Shown in pieces: positions 49,002 through 59,000 of a DNA stretch of 64,000 nt. The notes below the pieces were generated by a model. The model saw nothing but the letters and a program-made list of their open reading frames with translations. It was not told the DNA's origin and searched no databases. The position numbers were made by a program, and so were the translations under genes. Position 1 is the first letter of the stretch; each line of letters opens with the position of its first letter. The stretch is taken from the NCBI GenBank assembly GCA_013306675.1, contig JABLUY010000081.1, positions 62,001-126,000 of the forward strand, given 5' to 3'. This stretch comes from Thraustochytrium sp. TN22 (Eukaryota > Sar > Bigyra > Thraustochytrida > Thraustochytriidae).

Positions 49002-49591
49002 GGCCACTGGGGCGCTGGCCGCTGGCGGCGCCGCGCTCTCCGCCGCCGCCGCTGCCGCTGCCGCCGCCGCCGCTGGTGCCAGTGCGCGGCGCGGCTCTGC
49101 AAGGGCTGGTGGGCTGTCGGGTCGGTGAGGCCGAGGTCGTCGTCCGCGGTGGTTGCAACTTGTCACTGCTGGCTGGCCACGCCTGGCCACAAGGAGAAGA
49201 TCGAGGACAGGGACGCGGGCGCCGCGCCGCGCAAATGCACGCAAGCAGGTAAGCAAGCGTGCAAGCAGGTGAGCAAGCTAGCTAGGTCCTCGTCAAGCAA
49301 GTTATCTCGGCACTCCCTCATTCTTTCTCCCCCTGATTCTCACAATACTCTAATTACGAAGCATGGTCAAGCGGCGAGGTCGCCAAAGTCTGCTCTTGAT
49401 GGGTTGGCAGACAGTGAGCTCGTCGTGTGAGTGGATCTACCGCGGTGGGTAGAGAGCTAGCTAGCTAGCTCGAGGAGCTGGTGGCTGCTAGCTAGCTAGG
49501 CGCCGAGGTTGAGGTCGAGGTCGGCGTCTGAGAGGCGGGCCTTGACGGCGTCCGAGAGGCTAGCCTTGACCTCGAGACGTCCTATAGCTAG
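49002..49591. other. FYVE 5' flank and phosphotransferase 3' flank, TAGC clusters
   Basis: This 590-bp gap contains three TAGC clusters: GCTAGCTAG at 49277-49285, AGAGCTAGCTAGCTAGCTC at 49451-49470, and GCTAGCTAGC at 49487-49500. The FYVE side is GCC-rich. No gene is visible. Confidence 0.55.
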
Positions 49592-50894
49592 TCAATCGTC
49601 GCGCTTGGCGATGGAAAAGGTGCGAATGTTGAGGAGCTTGCAAATGGCCTGCGTGACCCAGATGATGAAGTGGGCGAACTGGATGAAGATGGCCATCGAG
49701 TGCGCGAGGACGGCGGCCTCGAGCAGGGTGTCAGTCGAGGAGGTGCGGTCCTTGGGGTGCGTCTCGGCGTAGGCGAGGGCGGCGCTGATGAAGGGGAGCG
49801 GGTAGAGGATGCGCTGGAAAAGCGGGACCTCGATGTGGCAGACGCTGGCGACGATGATGCGGTTCGAAAGGTGCGAGTGCAGCATGCCAAGAATGACGAG
49901 GAAGGGGATCGGGTAGGCGGAAGAGGGCCCGCTGAGCGGCGCGCAGGTAAAGATGGCGATCTGGTAGGCCTGCGCGAGGATGAGCGGGAGCACCATGAGG
50001 AGGGCGCGCGCGAAGTTACCCGGGGCGCGCCAAACGTTGTGCACGCTGGTGAGCGCGAGCAGGCAGGGGAAGACGGCGGCAATGACGAGGGCGACGGAGT
50101 TCACCTGGATATCGCCGAGCGGGCCAAGGCTGCTGCCGAGCGAGAGGCCCAGGTAGTGCTTGGCAGCGGCGGCGACGGTGTGTGACCAAAAGTCGGAGCC
50201 CACGGCGGCCGTGAAGAGGTTGAGGAAGATGGACAGGTACTGGCCCTCGGTGACGCCGAAGTTGGCCACCTGCGCGCGCAGCACGTGCACGTGGTTCTCC
50301 TCCCACTGGCAGAGGTAAAAGGGCACCTGAAGCGTTCCCATGGAGATGAGCATGGGCAATCGCGTGCCGTAGCCCATGAGGCTGCACAGGCTAATGCCGA
50401 TGAAGTTGGTGCCGAGCGAGTCGCAGCCGTGGTCGAAAAGCTGGCCCAGCGGCGACGAGGACCCGGTGCGCCTCGCCTGCTTGCCATCCATGGCGTCGAG
50501 CGTCTGCGCGGTGCCGATTTCAGGCGTGCGCGTACGTGCCGTTAGTCCTCGCTTGCCCGCCGCTCCCGCTCTGCGCCAAGCCGCGACGGGTTTGATGTGA
50601 CGAACGTACCTGGTACATGAAGAGGCAGTAGGCGTTGAAGACGTAGACCCAGGTCGGGCTCGCGCCCTCCAGGCGCGGGTCGAAGGCCTGCGTGAGCACG
50701 CCGATCATGAAGAGGTGGCCCAGCCCGATGAGCGTGACCAGGTTGGGCGCCATGGTGCGCGGCAGCTGTTCGGCGCACCACGCCCAGAACGGGTTCAACT
50801 TGTTGTCCAGCCACGAGTACTCGCCGCCCTTGTACTTGTAGTTGAGCAGCGCGTTGAGGCCGCGCTGCGGGATGTACGCCATGTCCTCCGCCAT
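49592..50894 (-). CDS. Ethanolamine/choline phosphotransferase, two exons
   Basis: Exon 1 is 50894-50610 and exon 2 is 50503-49592, giving 398 residues. The intron (50609-50504, 106 nt, GTACGTTCG...GCGCAG, phase 0) splits the CDP-alcohol phosphotransferase signature. Splicing reads FMYQ-TLDAMDGKQARR, restoring D-G-x2-A-R-x8-G-x3-D-x3-D as DGKQARRTGSSSPLGQLFDHGCD, whose aspartates bind the metal and CDP-alcohol. The enzyme makes phosphatidylethanolamine and/or phosphatidylcholine from diacylglycerol and CDP-ethanolamine or CDP-choline in the ER (Kennedy pathway). About eight to ten membrane spans follow. The length and the N-terminal GLNALLNYKYKGGEYSWLDNKLNPFW block match EPT1/CHPT1. Head-group preference cannot be read. 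Confidence 0.9.
50504..50609 (-). other. Spliceosomal intron in the phosphotransferase gene
   Basis: It starts GTACGTTCG and ends CACCGCGCAG on the minus strand, and its removal restores the catalytic motif exactly in phase 0. This is the best-supported intron in the window. Confidence 0.9.
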
Positions 50895-52261
50895 CGCTCC
50901 CGCGCCGCGCCGCGCCGCGCCGCCGCGCCGCCGCGCCGCCCGCCGCGCTCGCGCTCGCGCTCTCGCCGCTCCGCCACGCCCGCACCGCCGCCGCCGCCCT
51001 CCGCGCGCGCGGGCAACGCCAGCCTGACGCTCTGCGCGCGACGGTCGTCAGCAGCCGCGCCACCGTCAGCCCAAGGGCTTCAAGTTGAAAGAGGAAGTCA
51101 AGGCGCCCAACCAAAGGCGCCCAAGCTTCGAGCTCAGGCTCAGGCTAGGGGCCAGGCGGCCAGCCAGCCCATCCAAGTTCGTCACGTCATGCCGCCACCG
51201 CGGCCACGTTCCGCGCTGCGAACTGCAGCTGCGTTGAGAGATTAGGTCCAATGCCTTTGGGCTGTGACTGGATCGAGGAGACAGCTGCAGCCAGCTTAGC
51301 TCGCTTACATTAGCTCGTACGACAGCAACGGGGGAGAGCCGCGGTCGTCCCATGGCCTATCCAGGTCTTGCATTCAATTGCCTGCCGTCACCGATGCTCT
51401 TCTGATTCTGAAGCCTCCTTCCCGGCCGCCGAGCAGTGCGAGCACCGCGTCGAGCCGCGCGACCGCACAAGCTCGGCTCCTCCCGCCTTCGCAGTCAAGC
51501 AGCGCCAGGCCTCGAGGCTGCTCAAGCTGCGCCAGGCCTCGCCTCGCCTCGCCTCCCGGACAACGGTGGCCACCCCGTCTTCAACCACAAGTTCACCATG
51601 TTCAACAAGTGCGCCCGGCTCGGCCTCGGCGGCCGCCCGGCACCAGCGATGACGGCCGTGATGGCGACCGTCATCGCGGTGGCGCACACGAGGGCGTCCT
51701 CGTGTCTCCCGTCGAGCTCGCGCGCCAGGACGTCCTCCCCAGCCCCTGCGCGCGCGCGGGCGGTACTTGCGAGGCCCTGCGGCGTCGTGCGCGCCTGGCC
51801 AGTGGCCTCTTCCGAGGTGCAGTCGGCGCGTCTCCGCTGCACACCCGCGCGCGTGCAGCGCGGCTGCCTGCCCTCGTCATGGTCCTCTTCGTCGAGTCTT
51901 CGAGGCTCTTCGAGGCTTCGCCTGCCAGCCACGACGAAGGAGCCCTGCTCCGCCTCGCTCGGCGCGGCGCCGGCCGCGCTCGTGCGGCTCGTCAGGCCAG
52001 CCAGGCTCGCGCGGCGCGCGGAGCTAGCTCGTAGGAGCTCGGGCTGGCGCCGCTCTCCGAGTCGCGCGCGCGCTGCTCCACCCTCGACCAATCGATCAAT
52101 CAATCCATCAATCCGCCACGGCGTGCGGAGTTCTCCTGGGACGCCACGCCGGCCGGGCCGGCCACGGCTACGATGCGCCATTGCCGCCCCTCGGCCGGTG
52201 ACCAACCGCCGCGCAGGCGCGGCAGGCTTTGATTCTGACCTCGGTTTCATGTCATCTGCGC

Positions 52262-52317
52262 CTTCGTCTGCTCTGCTCCGCTCTGCTCTGCTCTGCTCTG
52301 CTCTGCTCTGCTCTGCG
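52262..52317. repeat. (CTCTG)n pentanucleotide microsatellite
   Basis: Nine or so CTCTG units with one interruption, about 1.1 kb upstream of the adenylyl cyclase gene. Confidence 0.9.
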
Positions 52318-53037
52318 GATCGCGCGCGGGGAGATCGCGGCGCAGAGCTCCATCCACCTGCGTCACGCCGGCCTGCTCGAGACGGCCAGCGCCGCGCCGC
52401 GCCGCGCCGCGCCGCGCCGCGCCGGCCGCGGCCAGTGCGAGGCCGGCGCGTGCGCCGGGGTTCCAGTCTCGGCCGCAAGCTGCGACTGGAGCGCAGCAGT
52501 GGCAGGCAGGGAGGGCAGGCAGGCGGCAGCACGGGCGCGCGGCGCCGGGCGTGCTTCCTGCGCCCAGCGCGACGGGCCGAAGGGCGCGCGCCCGAGCATC
52601 GTTCACTGCTGCGCCGCGCCACTGCTGCGCGGCACGCACGGCACGCACGGCACGGACGGCACGGCGCCGCAGCGCTCCTGCGCAGGCTGCAGCAGCAGGC
52701 CGGCGCAGCGCAGGTCGGCCAGGCGGCCAAGCCAAGCTCGCAACTTTGGAGGCTCGCCTCGCCTCGCCTGAGCAGGCAGGACGGGCCTGAGCACGAGCGT
52801 CGCGGGCTCGAGCCCGAGCTCGGCTGCGCGGAAGTGCGAGGCCCCCGGCTGGCTGGCGGCCAACTGCGCCTCGCGAGCTCACGGCGCTCACCACGACGGC
52901 GCGCGCGTCGCAGACTCGCAGCCCCTGAGGCTGGCTGGCGGCGGCTGGCGGCTGCTGGTGGCGCTGCTGCTGCTGCTGCTCGGGGCGGCACGCGCGGCGC
53001 GGCGCGGCGCGGCGCGGCACGGGGCGCGCCCGCCACC

Positions 53038-53064
53038 CTCGCTCGCTCGCTCGCTCGCTCGCTC
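53038..53064. repeat. (GCTC)n tetranucleotide microsatellite
   Basis: About six GCTC units 335 bp upstream of the cyclase start; a second imperfect cluster lies at 53147-53210. Confidence 0.85.
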
Positions 53065-53398
53065 GGGCCGGCGGCGGTTCCCGCGGGGTGGTCTCGGCCA
53101 AGGCGGCATCCACCCTCCTGTCGCTCGCTCCGCATTCCTCTGTCTCTCTCGCTCGCTCGCTCGCGCGCTCGCTCGCGCTGTCGCGCGCTCGCGCGCTCGC
53201 TCGTGCGCACGCTAGCGGGGGCTCGCGCGCTCGCACGCGCTCGCACGGCTCGCGGCGCGGCTCGCGGCGCGCCCCGACTTGTGCGCGCGCTTCGTTCGCC
53301 CCTTCTCTCTCTCTCTCTCTTGGCTATAGCATAGAGCTCCCGCGCGTGCGGCACGCGCGGAGCGAGGTGGAGGCGCAGAGCGCGCGGAGGAGGAGGAG

Positions 53399-56300
53399 AT
53401 GTTTGCGAAGCTGCGCAAGACGAATGCGCGCATGCGGCGGCGCATGAGCGCGAGCAGCGAGCTGACGAACAAGACCGGGCCGGGCGGGGAGGACCTGCTC
53501 ATGCTGGAGCGCGAGACCATGACGGCACACAGCCAGGCGGACGAGGAGGAGGAGGCGGAGCTCCTCGCGCGGAGGTACCTGGACGACGGGACGCGGCCGC
53601 TGACGCAGGACGAGGTGGCCTTTCTGTCCAAGACGACGCGGCAGTACGTGCAGCGGTACCCAGGGGATACGGAGCCGCGCACGTCGGAGCGGCAGGGCGT
53701 GGTGGTTTTTGTGGACATTAGCGGGTTCGCGCAGCTGGGCAAGTCCCTGACCACGATGCTGACAGCCAAGTCGGCGGTGGAGCTGTTCGCGCGCAACACC
53801 AAGAAGATCATCGAGCTGTGGACGGAGATTTGCATGCAGTACGGCGGCGACGTAGTCAAGTTTGCGGGCGACGCCTTGGTGTGCACATGGCTCGTGCCGT
53901 CCAGCGAGGACCGCGTCGCGGAGCGCGAGGCGCACGCGGAGGCAGAAAGGCTGGCGCAGGCCGAAGGCCGCGACGTGGACTGGGCCCAGGAGCCTTCCTT
54001 CAACGCGACACTGGACCAGCTGGCGCGCCTCGCGAACCGCGCGGCGCTGGAGATGCTGCGCAACACGCGCGACCTCATTGCCACCAACCCGTCCTTCTCA
54101 GGGCAAAACGAGAAAGGCTACGGCATGCAGATGCACGGCGGCATCGGCATCGGTCGCGTGCGCGAAATCTTCCTGAGCGATCCGTCGGGCGGCCTGCGCT
54201 GGCACCTGGTCGCGGGCCAGGCAGTGGACGACGCGACGGCCCTGCTGGAGCTCGCGCCGCGCGGCAAGATCGCCGTGGCCTGGGACTCCTCCTTCCGGGA
54301 AACAAGCGAGCACTGGAGCATGGACAGCGAGCTGGACCCCGATGAGGACTTTGCGCACTTCGCGCGCGGCCCGGACGACTACCGGACGCTGAATCTTCGC
54401 CCGCAGTCCTTCATGCCCATGATGATGCAGGGCATCGCGCCGCTTGCGCGCCCTACGCTGCCCGCGCGCAAGACCGAGCAGAGCGGCAAAAACCTGAGCC
54501 GCCACCTGCCTCAGGGCATCTCTGCGACGCTCGCCCACCACCGCGCCATGGTGGTCTCGGCGGCCGCGTCCGCGGCCTTGCAGCGCGGGCCGGGGCTCGC
54601 GCCGCACGCCGTGCGCGCCTTCATCCCGCTGTCCTTGCGCTACCGGCTCAACCGCTACGCGATTCAGGGCGGCGAGCTGCGCAACTGCGCCATCATGTTT
54701 GTGTCCATCCCCAACGTCAGGATTGGTCCCAGCCGCGACCACAACGGCGACCCGGAGGGCCTCCTGGACTTCAACGATACCTTTCTGCTCGTGGCTAAGC
54801 TCGTGCACCAGTCCAACGGCGAGATCCGCGACCTTCTCTTCGACGACAAGGGCTGCATCTTTATCGCCGTCTTTGGCGCCTACCGACGCCTGGCCAACTG
54901 CGAGCTCTGGCTGCTGCGCGCGGCCAAGGCCATCCGCCGAGACGGCAACATGCGCGACTGCTCCATCGGCGCCGCCGCCGGCATGTGCTACACGGGCCTC
55001 TGCGGGTCGCCGCGCCGCAACGACTTTATCATCCTCGGCCACACCGTCAACCTTGCCTCGCGCCTCATGGGCGGCGCCATCGCGCACGGCGGCGGCATCA
55101 TCGTCGACCCGGTCATCCACGACCAGACGCAGGCCTTTTACCGCTACCAGGAGCAGGCCGTCGAGAAGCGCAAGGACACCTACACGGAGAGGTACACGGG
55201 CTACTTGCTCCTCGGCCGCATGCAGCAGCGCCGCCGCGAGACCAGGGTCGACTTCCTCGCCGGTCCGGTCCAGGTCGGCCGGAACCTGGAGGAGACCATC
55301 ATCCTTGAGTTCGTGCGCCAGGCTGACGCGCACGCCGACCAGCTCGCGCTGCTCATGCTCGAGGGCGAGACCAGCATCGGCAAAACCTCCATGGTGAACT
55401 GGATGCGCCGCTCTCTACCCTTTGATGTCCTCTACGCCGCCGCGAGCGCCGGGACCATGGACGAGCCCTACTACGCCCTGCGGCAGCTCGTCGAGCGCTT
55501 TCTGCGCATCGTCCCCTCCATGGACGCGGAGCGCGAGGTGCTCCCGCGCCTGCGCCAGTTCGAGGCAGATCACGGCATCTCGCCCGAGCGCATCGGCATC
55601 CTCGTGCCCTGGGTCGCCCGCCGTCTGGCCGCCGCCGCGGCGGCCGCGGCCGAGAACAACGCGTCTGCGGACGCCGACGTCGAGGAGCGCGCCGCCGCGA
55701 CCGGCGCGGGCCTCGGCGCGCGCCTCATGGCCTCTTCCACCGCCAGCACGATTGCCGCCAAATTCACGCTGCGCCGCACCTCGAGCATGGCAAGCTTCGG
55801 CGCCGCCTCCGAGGACCTTGGCTGGGCGCACGCCGAAGATGACATGAGCCCCGGGGAGAAGCGCGAGGCGATCTTCGAGCTCTTGCTCGAAATCTGCGTC
55901 GCTGCCCGCACCCAGGAGGATGACAAGACCACCGTCGTGATTATCGAGGACGCAGCCTGGCTCGACCCGGCCTCCCAGGCCATCCTCCTCGAGCTCTGCC
56001 GGCGCCGCGAGGAGGCCGCGGGCATCGTCCTCGTCGTCACCTACCGCTCCGACCACGACACGGACACCGCTGCGCACGAGTGGGCCGAGACCGTCGCCAG
56101 CATGCGCAAGGCTGTCGGCAACCAAAGTCGCCTCATTCTCCAGCCGCTCTCGCGCGCCGACACGGGCGAGCTCATCATGAGCGCGCTCGCCAAACGCAAC
56201 ATCACGGCTCCCCCCAGCCGCCGCCCCTCCGTCCGCCGCGCCTCCAGTCGCCAGACCGCCAAGCTCGCGCCAGGCGCCGTGCCGCGCAAGCTCTTTGTGG

Positions 56301-56881
56301 TCGACGACGCCATCACCGACCTCGTCTTTCGCAAGACCGAGGGCAACCCAGGGGCCATCATCGAGAAGACGAACATGCTCCTCGACGCGCGATACATCAT
56401 GCTCGACAAGAACGGCACTGTCGTCTTTGCCTCTGCCAACAAGCGCAGCATGGCTGAGCAGGTGAGCCCCAAGTCCGTCCTCGAGATCTACCTCGATCGC
56501 TTCGACAAGCTCGACGAGGAGGAACGCGCCGTGCTCAAGGTGGCCGCCAGCATCCAGACGCTCGGCGTCTTTGACGTCAAGAAGGTGTTTCGCGTCTTCG
56601 AGCGCGAGGCCCGCTCCGAGCCGCGCAGAGCCCTCTCGCGCAACCAGGTGGAAACCATCGTCGACATGCTCGCCACCAAGGGCTTCCTCAAGCACAAGGA
56701 GGAGGCCAAGTCGCGCAAGTCCAAGCGCCGCATGTGGGAGTTTGTCTCTTCCTCCGTCGTCCAGGCCGTCCTCCTCGTCATTCCCAATGATCGCCGCAAC
56801 GAGATCCGCAACACGCTCGATGTCATCGAACGCGACTACTACGACGCCGTCGAACGCCTCGAGGGCGCCGGCGTCGTATGA
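53399..56881 (+). CDS. Soluble adenylyl cyclase-like protein (ADCY10 type)
   Basis: A 1160-residue cytosolic protein with tandem class III cyclase domains and a STAND-type ATPase domain, the layout of animal soluble adenylyl cyclase, which makes cAMP in response to bicarbonate and calcium. Domain C1 has both metal aspartates, D106 in VFVDISGF and D158 in VVKFAGDAL, plus K154. Domain C2 has N551 and R555 in HTVNLASRL, the transition-state pair. The C2 position matching D106 is S436 (MFVSIP), as expected for a heterodimer-like single active site. A P-loop GETSIGKTS (K662) and Walker B VVIIEDAAWLD follow, then a winged-helix/helical region to the end. Only the first part of the long helical C-terminus of animal enzymes is present. 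In other protists such cyclases act in flagella. Confidence 0.88.
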   Translation: MFAKLRKTNARMRRRMSASSELTNKTGPGGEDLLMLERETMTAHSQADEEEEAELLARRYLDDGTRPLTQDEVAFLSKTTRQYVQRYPGDTEPRTSERQGVVVFVDISGFAQLGKSLTTMLTAKSAVELFARNTKKIIELWTEICMQYGGDVVKFAGDALVCTWLVPSSEDRVAEREAHAEAERLAQAEGRDVDWAQEPSFNATLDQLARLANRAALEMLRNTRDLIATNPSFSGQNEKGYGMQMHGGIGIGRVREIFLSDPSGGLRWHLVAGQAVDDATALLELAPRGKIAVAWDSSFRETSEHWSMDSELDPDEDFAHFARGPDDYRTLNLRPQSFMPMMMQGIAPLARPTLPARKTEQSGKNLSRHLPQGISATLAHHRAMVVSAAASAALQRGPGLAPHAVRAFIPLSLRYRLNRYAIQGGELRNCAIMFVSIPNVRIGPSRDHNGDPEGLLDFNDTFLLVAKLVHQSNGEIRDLLFDDKGCIFIAVFGAYRRLANCELWLLRAAKAIRRDGNMRDCSIGAAAGMCYTGLCGSPRRNDFIILGHTVNLASRLMGGAIAHGGGIIVDPVIHDQTQAFYRYQEQAVEKRKDTYTERYTGYLLLGRMQQRRRETRVDFLAGPVQVGRNLEETIILEFVRQADAHADQLALLMLEGETSIGKTSMVNWMRRSLPFDVLYAAASAGTMDEPYYALRQLVERFLRIVPSMDAEREVLPRLRQFEADHGISPERIGILVPWVARRLAAAAAAAAENNASADADVEERAAATGAGLGARLMASSTASTIAAKFTLRRTSSMASFGAASEDLGWAHAEDDMSPGEKREAIFELLLEICVAARTQEDDKTTVVIIEDAAWLDPASQAILLELCRRREEAAGIVLVVTYRSDHDTDTAAHEWAETVASMRKAVGNQSRLILQPLSRADTGELIMSALAKRNITAPPSRRPSVRRASSRQTAKLAPGAVPRKLFVVDDAITDLVFRKTEGNPGAIIEKTNMLLDARYIMLDKNGTVVFASANKRSMAEQVSPKSVLEIYLDRFDKLDEEERAVLKVAASIQTLGVFDVKKVFRVFEREARSEPRRALSRNQVETIVDMLATKGFLKHKEEAKSRKSKRRMWEFVSSSVVQAVLLVIPNDRRNEIRNTLDVIERDYYDAVERLEGAGVV

Positions 56882-57465
56882 ATATTGATCATACTGTCCT
56901 ACCAACCCCTACCAGTGAATGAATACCAATTTTTTTCAGAGCAAAACGCAAAACACGCCTACAATGCAAAACAATGAATGAAAAAAACCTCCTACAGCAT
57001 GCTTGCGGCCGGCCACACTTGCGAATGCGAACGCACGTGCACACCCTGAGAGTTTCGCAATGGATCAAAGGATGGCAATTTCAGCCATCGTGGATCAACA
57101 TCATGGCATGCATCCAATGAGGAGTCCCAGTAAAAAAGGTAGTCGAGTAGAGTGCACATGCAAGGGCTTCAAGTTGGGCACACGCACACGAGACCGGCCA
57201 AACAAAAGAACGCAAAACAAAACAAAGAAGGAAAACAAGGACTGTGAAAACAAATACTCTGAGCATCTGTTTTCAAGAAGGCGAAATGGAACTTTACAAC
57301 ATGCTTGCGGCTCGCTATGGATCAAAGGATGACAATCACAGCCATCAAGTATCAACATCATGCATCCAATGGGGAGTCCCAGGAAAGAAGGTAGAAGAGT
57401 AGGGTACACATGCACGGGCTTCACGTTGGGCACACGCACGCGAGACCGGCCAAACAAAAGACCGG
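56882..57465. other. Convergent 3' region with imperfect direct duplication
   Basis: AT-richer gap between the cyclase and MPDU1 stops. Two diverged copies of a ~170-210-bp segment occur, the first from 56998 and the second from 57300, sharing CATGCTTGCGG, ATGGATCAAAGGATG, GGGCACACGCAC and GAGACCGGCCAAACAAAAG. The second copy runs up to the MPDU1 stop codon. Confidence 0.75.
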
Positions 57466-58245
57466 CTAGTGAACAGCAACAGCATCGACAGCCTTGCTGT
57501 CTGAGCGTCCCCCCGCCTCATCGAGCTTCTTCTTGGTCGGCTCGGGACGCACCGTCGCTTCGAGCTTCTTGCTCGGGGTCTCCATCGCCGCGCGCGTCGC
57601 GTCGCGCAGCCAGATGATCTGACCCAGCAGCGTCGAGTGGAAGAGGGTCGAGACCGCCAGGCTCAGCACCAGCACCGCGTCGCCCTGCACCCAGGACGTG
57701 GCACAGCGCGTCGCGGCGCCCAGCGTGTTGAGCAACTGCGTCACAATCGACTGCGCGCCCGTGTGCCCGTCGCGCGCGTTGACATAAATCTGCGGCACCA
57801 GCCCGCTCAGTCCGAGAGCCGTCGAAGTCATGGGCAGCGCCCACATGAGCGCCGGGTCCATGCCGGCCATGCCCGCAATTGCGGCGCCCCAGAGCCCGGT
57901 CACCATCAGCACTTCGCGCGCCTCAGGCCGCGAGAACCGCCACACCAGACCCACCAGCACCAGGTTCTGCACCAGCACCGAGATATTCTCCAGCCACGCG
58001 GTCGCCGGCGTGCCGCGCTGCACGTGGTACACCACAATCGTCGTCAGGCTCAGCGTCTGCGCGTACAGCGAGCTCGTCGACAGGCCCTTGCCCGACCTGT
58101 ACTTGATCACATTCGCAATCACCGGCACCTTGACCGTCAGCGACGCCACAATGATCACCAGCCCCACCAGTTCGCTCAGCCACATTCCCACGTCGCGCTG
58201 TTGCTGCAGGAGCAGCTGCTCCTGCGCCTGGCTCGCGTTCACCAT
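57466..58245 (-). CDS. MPDU1: MPDU1-like PQ-loop membrane protein
   Basis: Read from the Met at 58245 (MVNASQAQEQ) it is 259 residues, the normal size for MPDU1/Lec35. MPDU1 is an ER membrane protein required for use of mannose- and glucose-P-dolichol in N-glycan, GPI and related syntheses. Seven spans are visible. The first repeat is VASLTVKVPVIANVIKYRSGKGLSTSSLYAQTL, where VPVI replaces the classical P-Q pair. The second has VPQIYVNARDGHTGAQSIVTQLLNTLGAATRCATSW, close to the HTGQLSAIT segment of animal MPDU1. The C-terminus is Lys/Glu-rich and cytosolic. The longer upstream frame is discounted because it runs through a GAGC microsatellite. Confidence 0.82.
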   Translation of the reverse strand: MVNASQAQEQLLLQQQRDVGMWLSELVGLVIIVASLTVKVPVIANVIKYRSGKGLSTSSLYAQTLSLTTIVVYHVQRGTPATAWLENISVLVQNLVLVGLVWRFSRPEAREVLMVTGLWGAAIAGMAGMDPALMWALPMTSTALGLSGLVPQIYVNARDGHTGAQSIVTQLLNTLGAATRCATSWVQGDAVLVLSLAVSTLFHSTLLGQIIWLRDATRAAMETPSKKLEATVRPEPTKKKLDEAGGRSDSKAVDAVAVH

Positions 58246-59000
58246 CCTGACTGTGAGGCACTGCTTGCTCGCCTCGCGCGCGCGCCACCTTCTCGTCGCG
58301 AGCGAGCGAGCGAGCGAGCGAGCGAGCAAGTTCTGCGGCCAGCCGCTCGGCGCGGCGCCGCGCTCCAGGCCGCTCTCGTCCCCTTCGCGCCGCTGCGGCT
58401 CTGCACCAGCCTGCGGACTTGCTTGTCCTCTTGGCGTGCGGGCTGGCTGCGGTGGCGCGGTGGCGCGGTGGCGCGACGACGCTTGTGCTGGCTGACGACA
58501 GAGACTGCTGCCAGAAAGATGACTGTAGGTGAGTGAGACCTCGCCGACTCGGACACACGGGGAAGGGCTCGACCGCGTGCGACTGCGCTCCGGCTCGCCC
58601 GCCTGCGCTCGACTGCGCTCGACTGCACGACTGACAGTAACTAGTAGTACAGTGAGCACGTCTCCAGCCTGCCAGTGAGCCAGGCAAGCGCACCCCTGAT
58701 GAGCTTGGCGCGTCGCGGCCCGCCAGATTCGATCATCATAGCTCTCGCGAAGCTCGCGTCGTCAAGAAGCAAGCTAGCTGGCTGCACTGTGACTGACAGT
58801 GAGCCGCCACACGCTACGGGATTTGCTCGGCCTGCACCAGCATCGGCCACAAGACGCTGTACGAAGGCAAAAAGGCACAATCACGGTCAAGGGCGGAGTC
58901 GATCGATTGATGTCGTGAATGAATGGATGGTGATAATACACACGAGGGGGGGGCATGGGCTGCTGCGTGACTCTTCTTGCGGCGTTCTCGGCAGGCACAT
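58246..59000. promoter_or_regulatory. MPDU1 5' flank with GAGC repeat, SOF1 3' flank
   Basis: A GAGC run at 58299-58327 lies about 55 bp upstream of the MPDU1 start. TAGCTGGC occurs near 58772. A run of eight G at 58946-58953 precedes the SOF1 stop. No gene is visible. Confidence 0.5.
58299..58327. repeat. (GAGC)n tetranucleotide microsatellite
   Basis: Seven GAGC units, the complement of the GCTC runs upstream of other genes, here on the 5' side of a minus-strand gene. Confidence 0.9.

Larger units (their letters stand above)
50895..53398. promoter_or_regulatory. Divergent intergenic region, phosphotransferase / adenylyl cyclase
   Basis: A 2.5-kb stretch without a recognisable gene. It holds a CGCGC pentamer run directly upstream of the phosphotransferase (50897-50940), GGCTTCAAGTT at 51076-51086, CTCGCCTCGCC at 51538-51553, a (CTCTG)n run at 52262-52317, a (GCGCC)n run at 52393-52426, and GCTC runs at 53038-53064 and 53147-53170 before the cyclase. 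Two long opposed frames (over 600 codons each, 51436-53334 and 51522-53354) are repeat-driven and Arg/Ser/Ala-rich, so I do not call them genes. Confidence 0.55.

Noticed and set aside
51436-53354. Two overlapping opposed frames of over 600 codons before the cyclase gene
   Set aside because: Both are made of SLAR, ASER and Arg/Ala runs from microsatellites and contain no domain.
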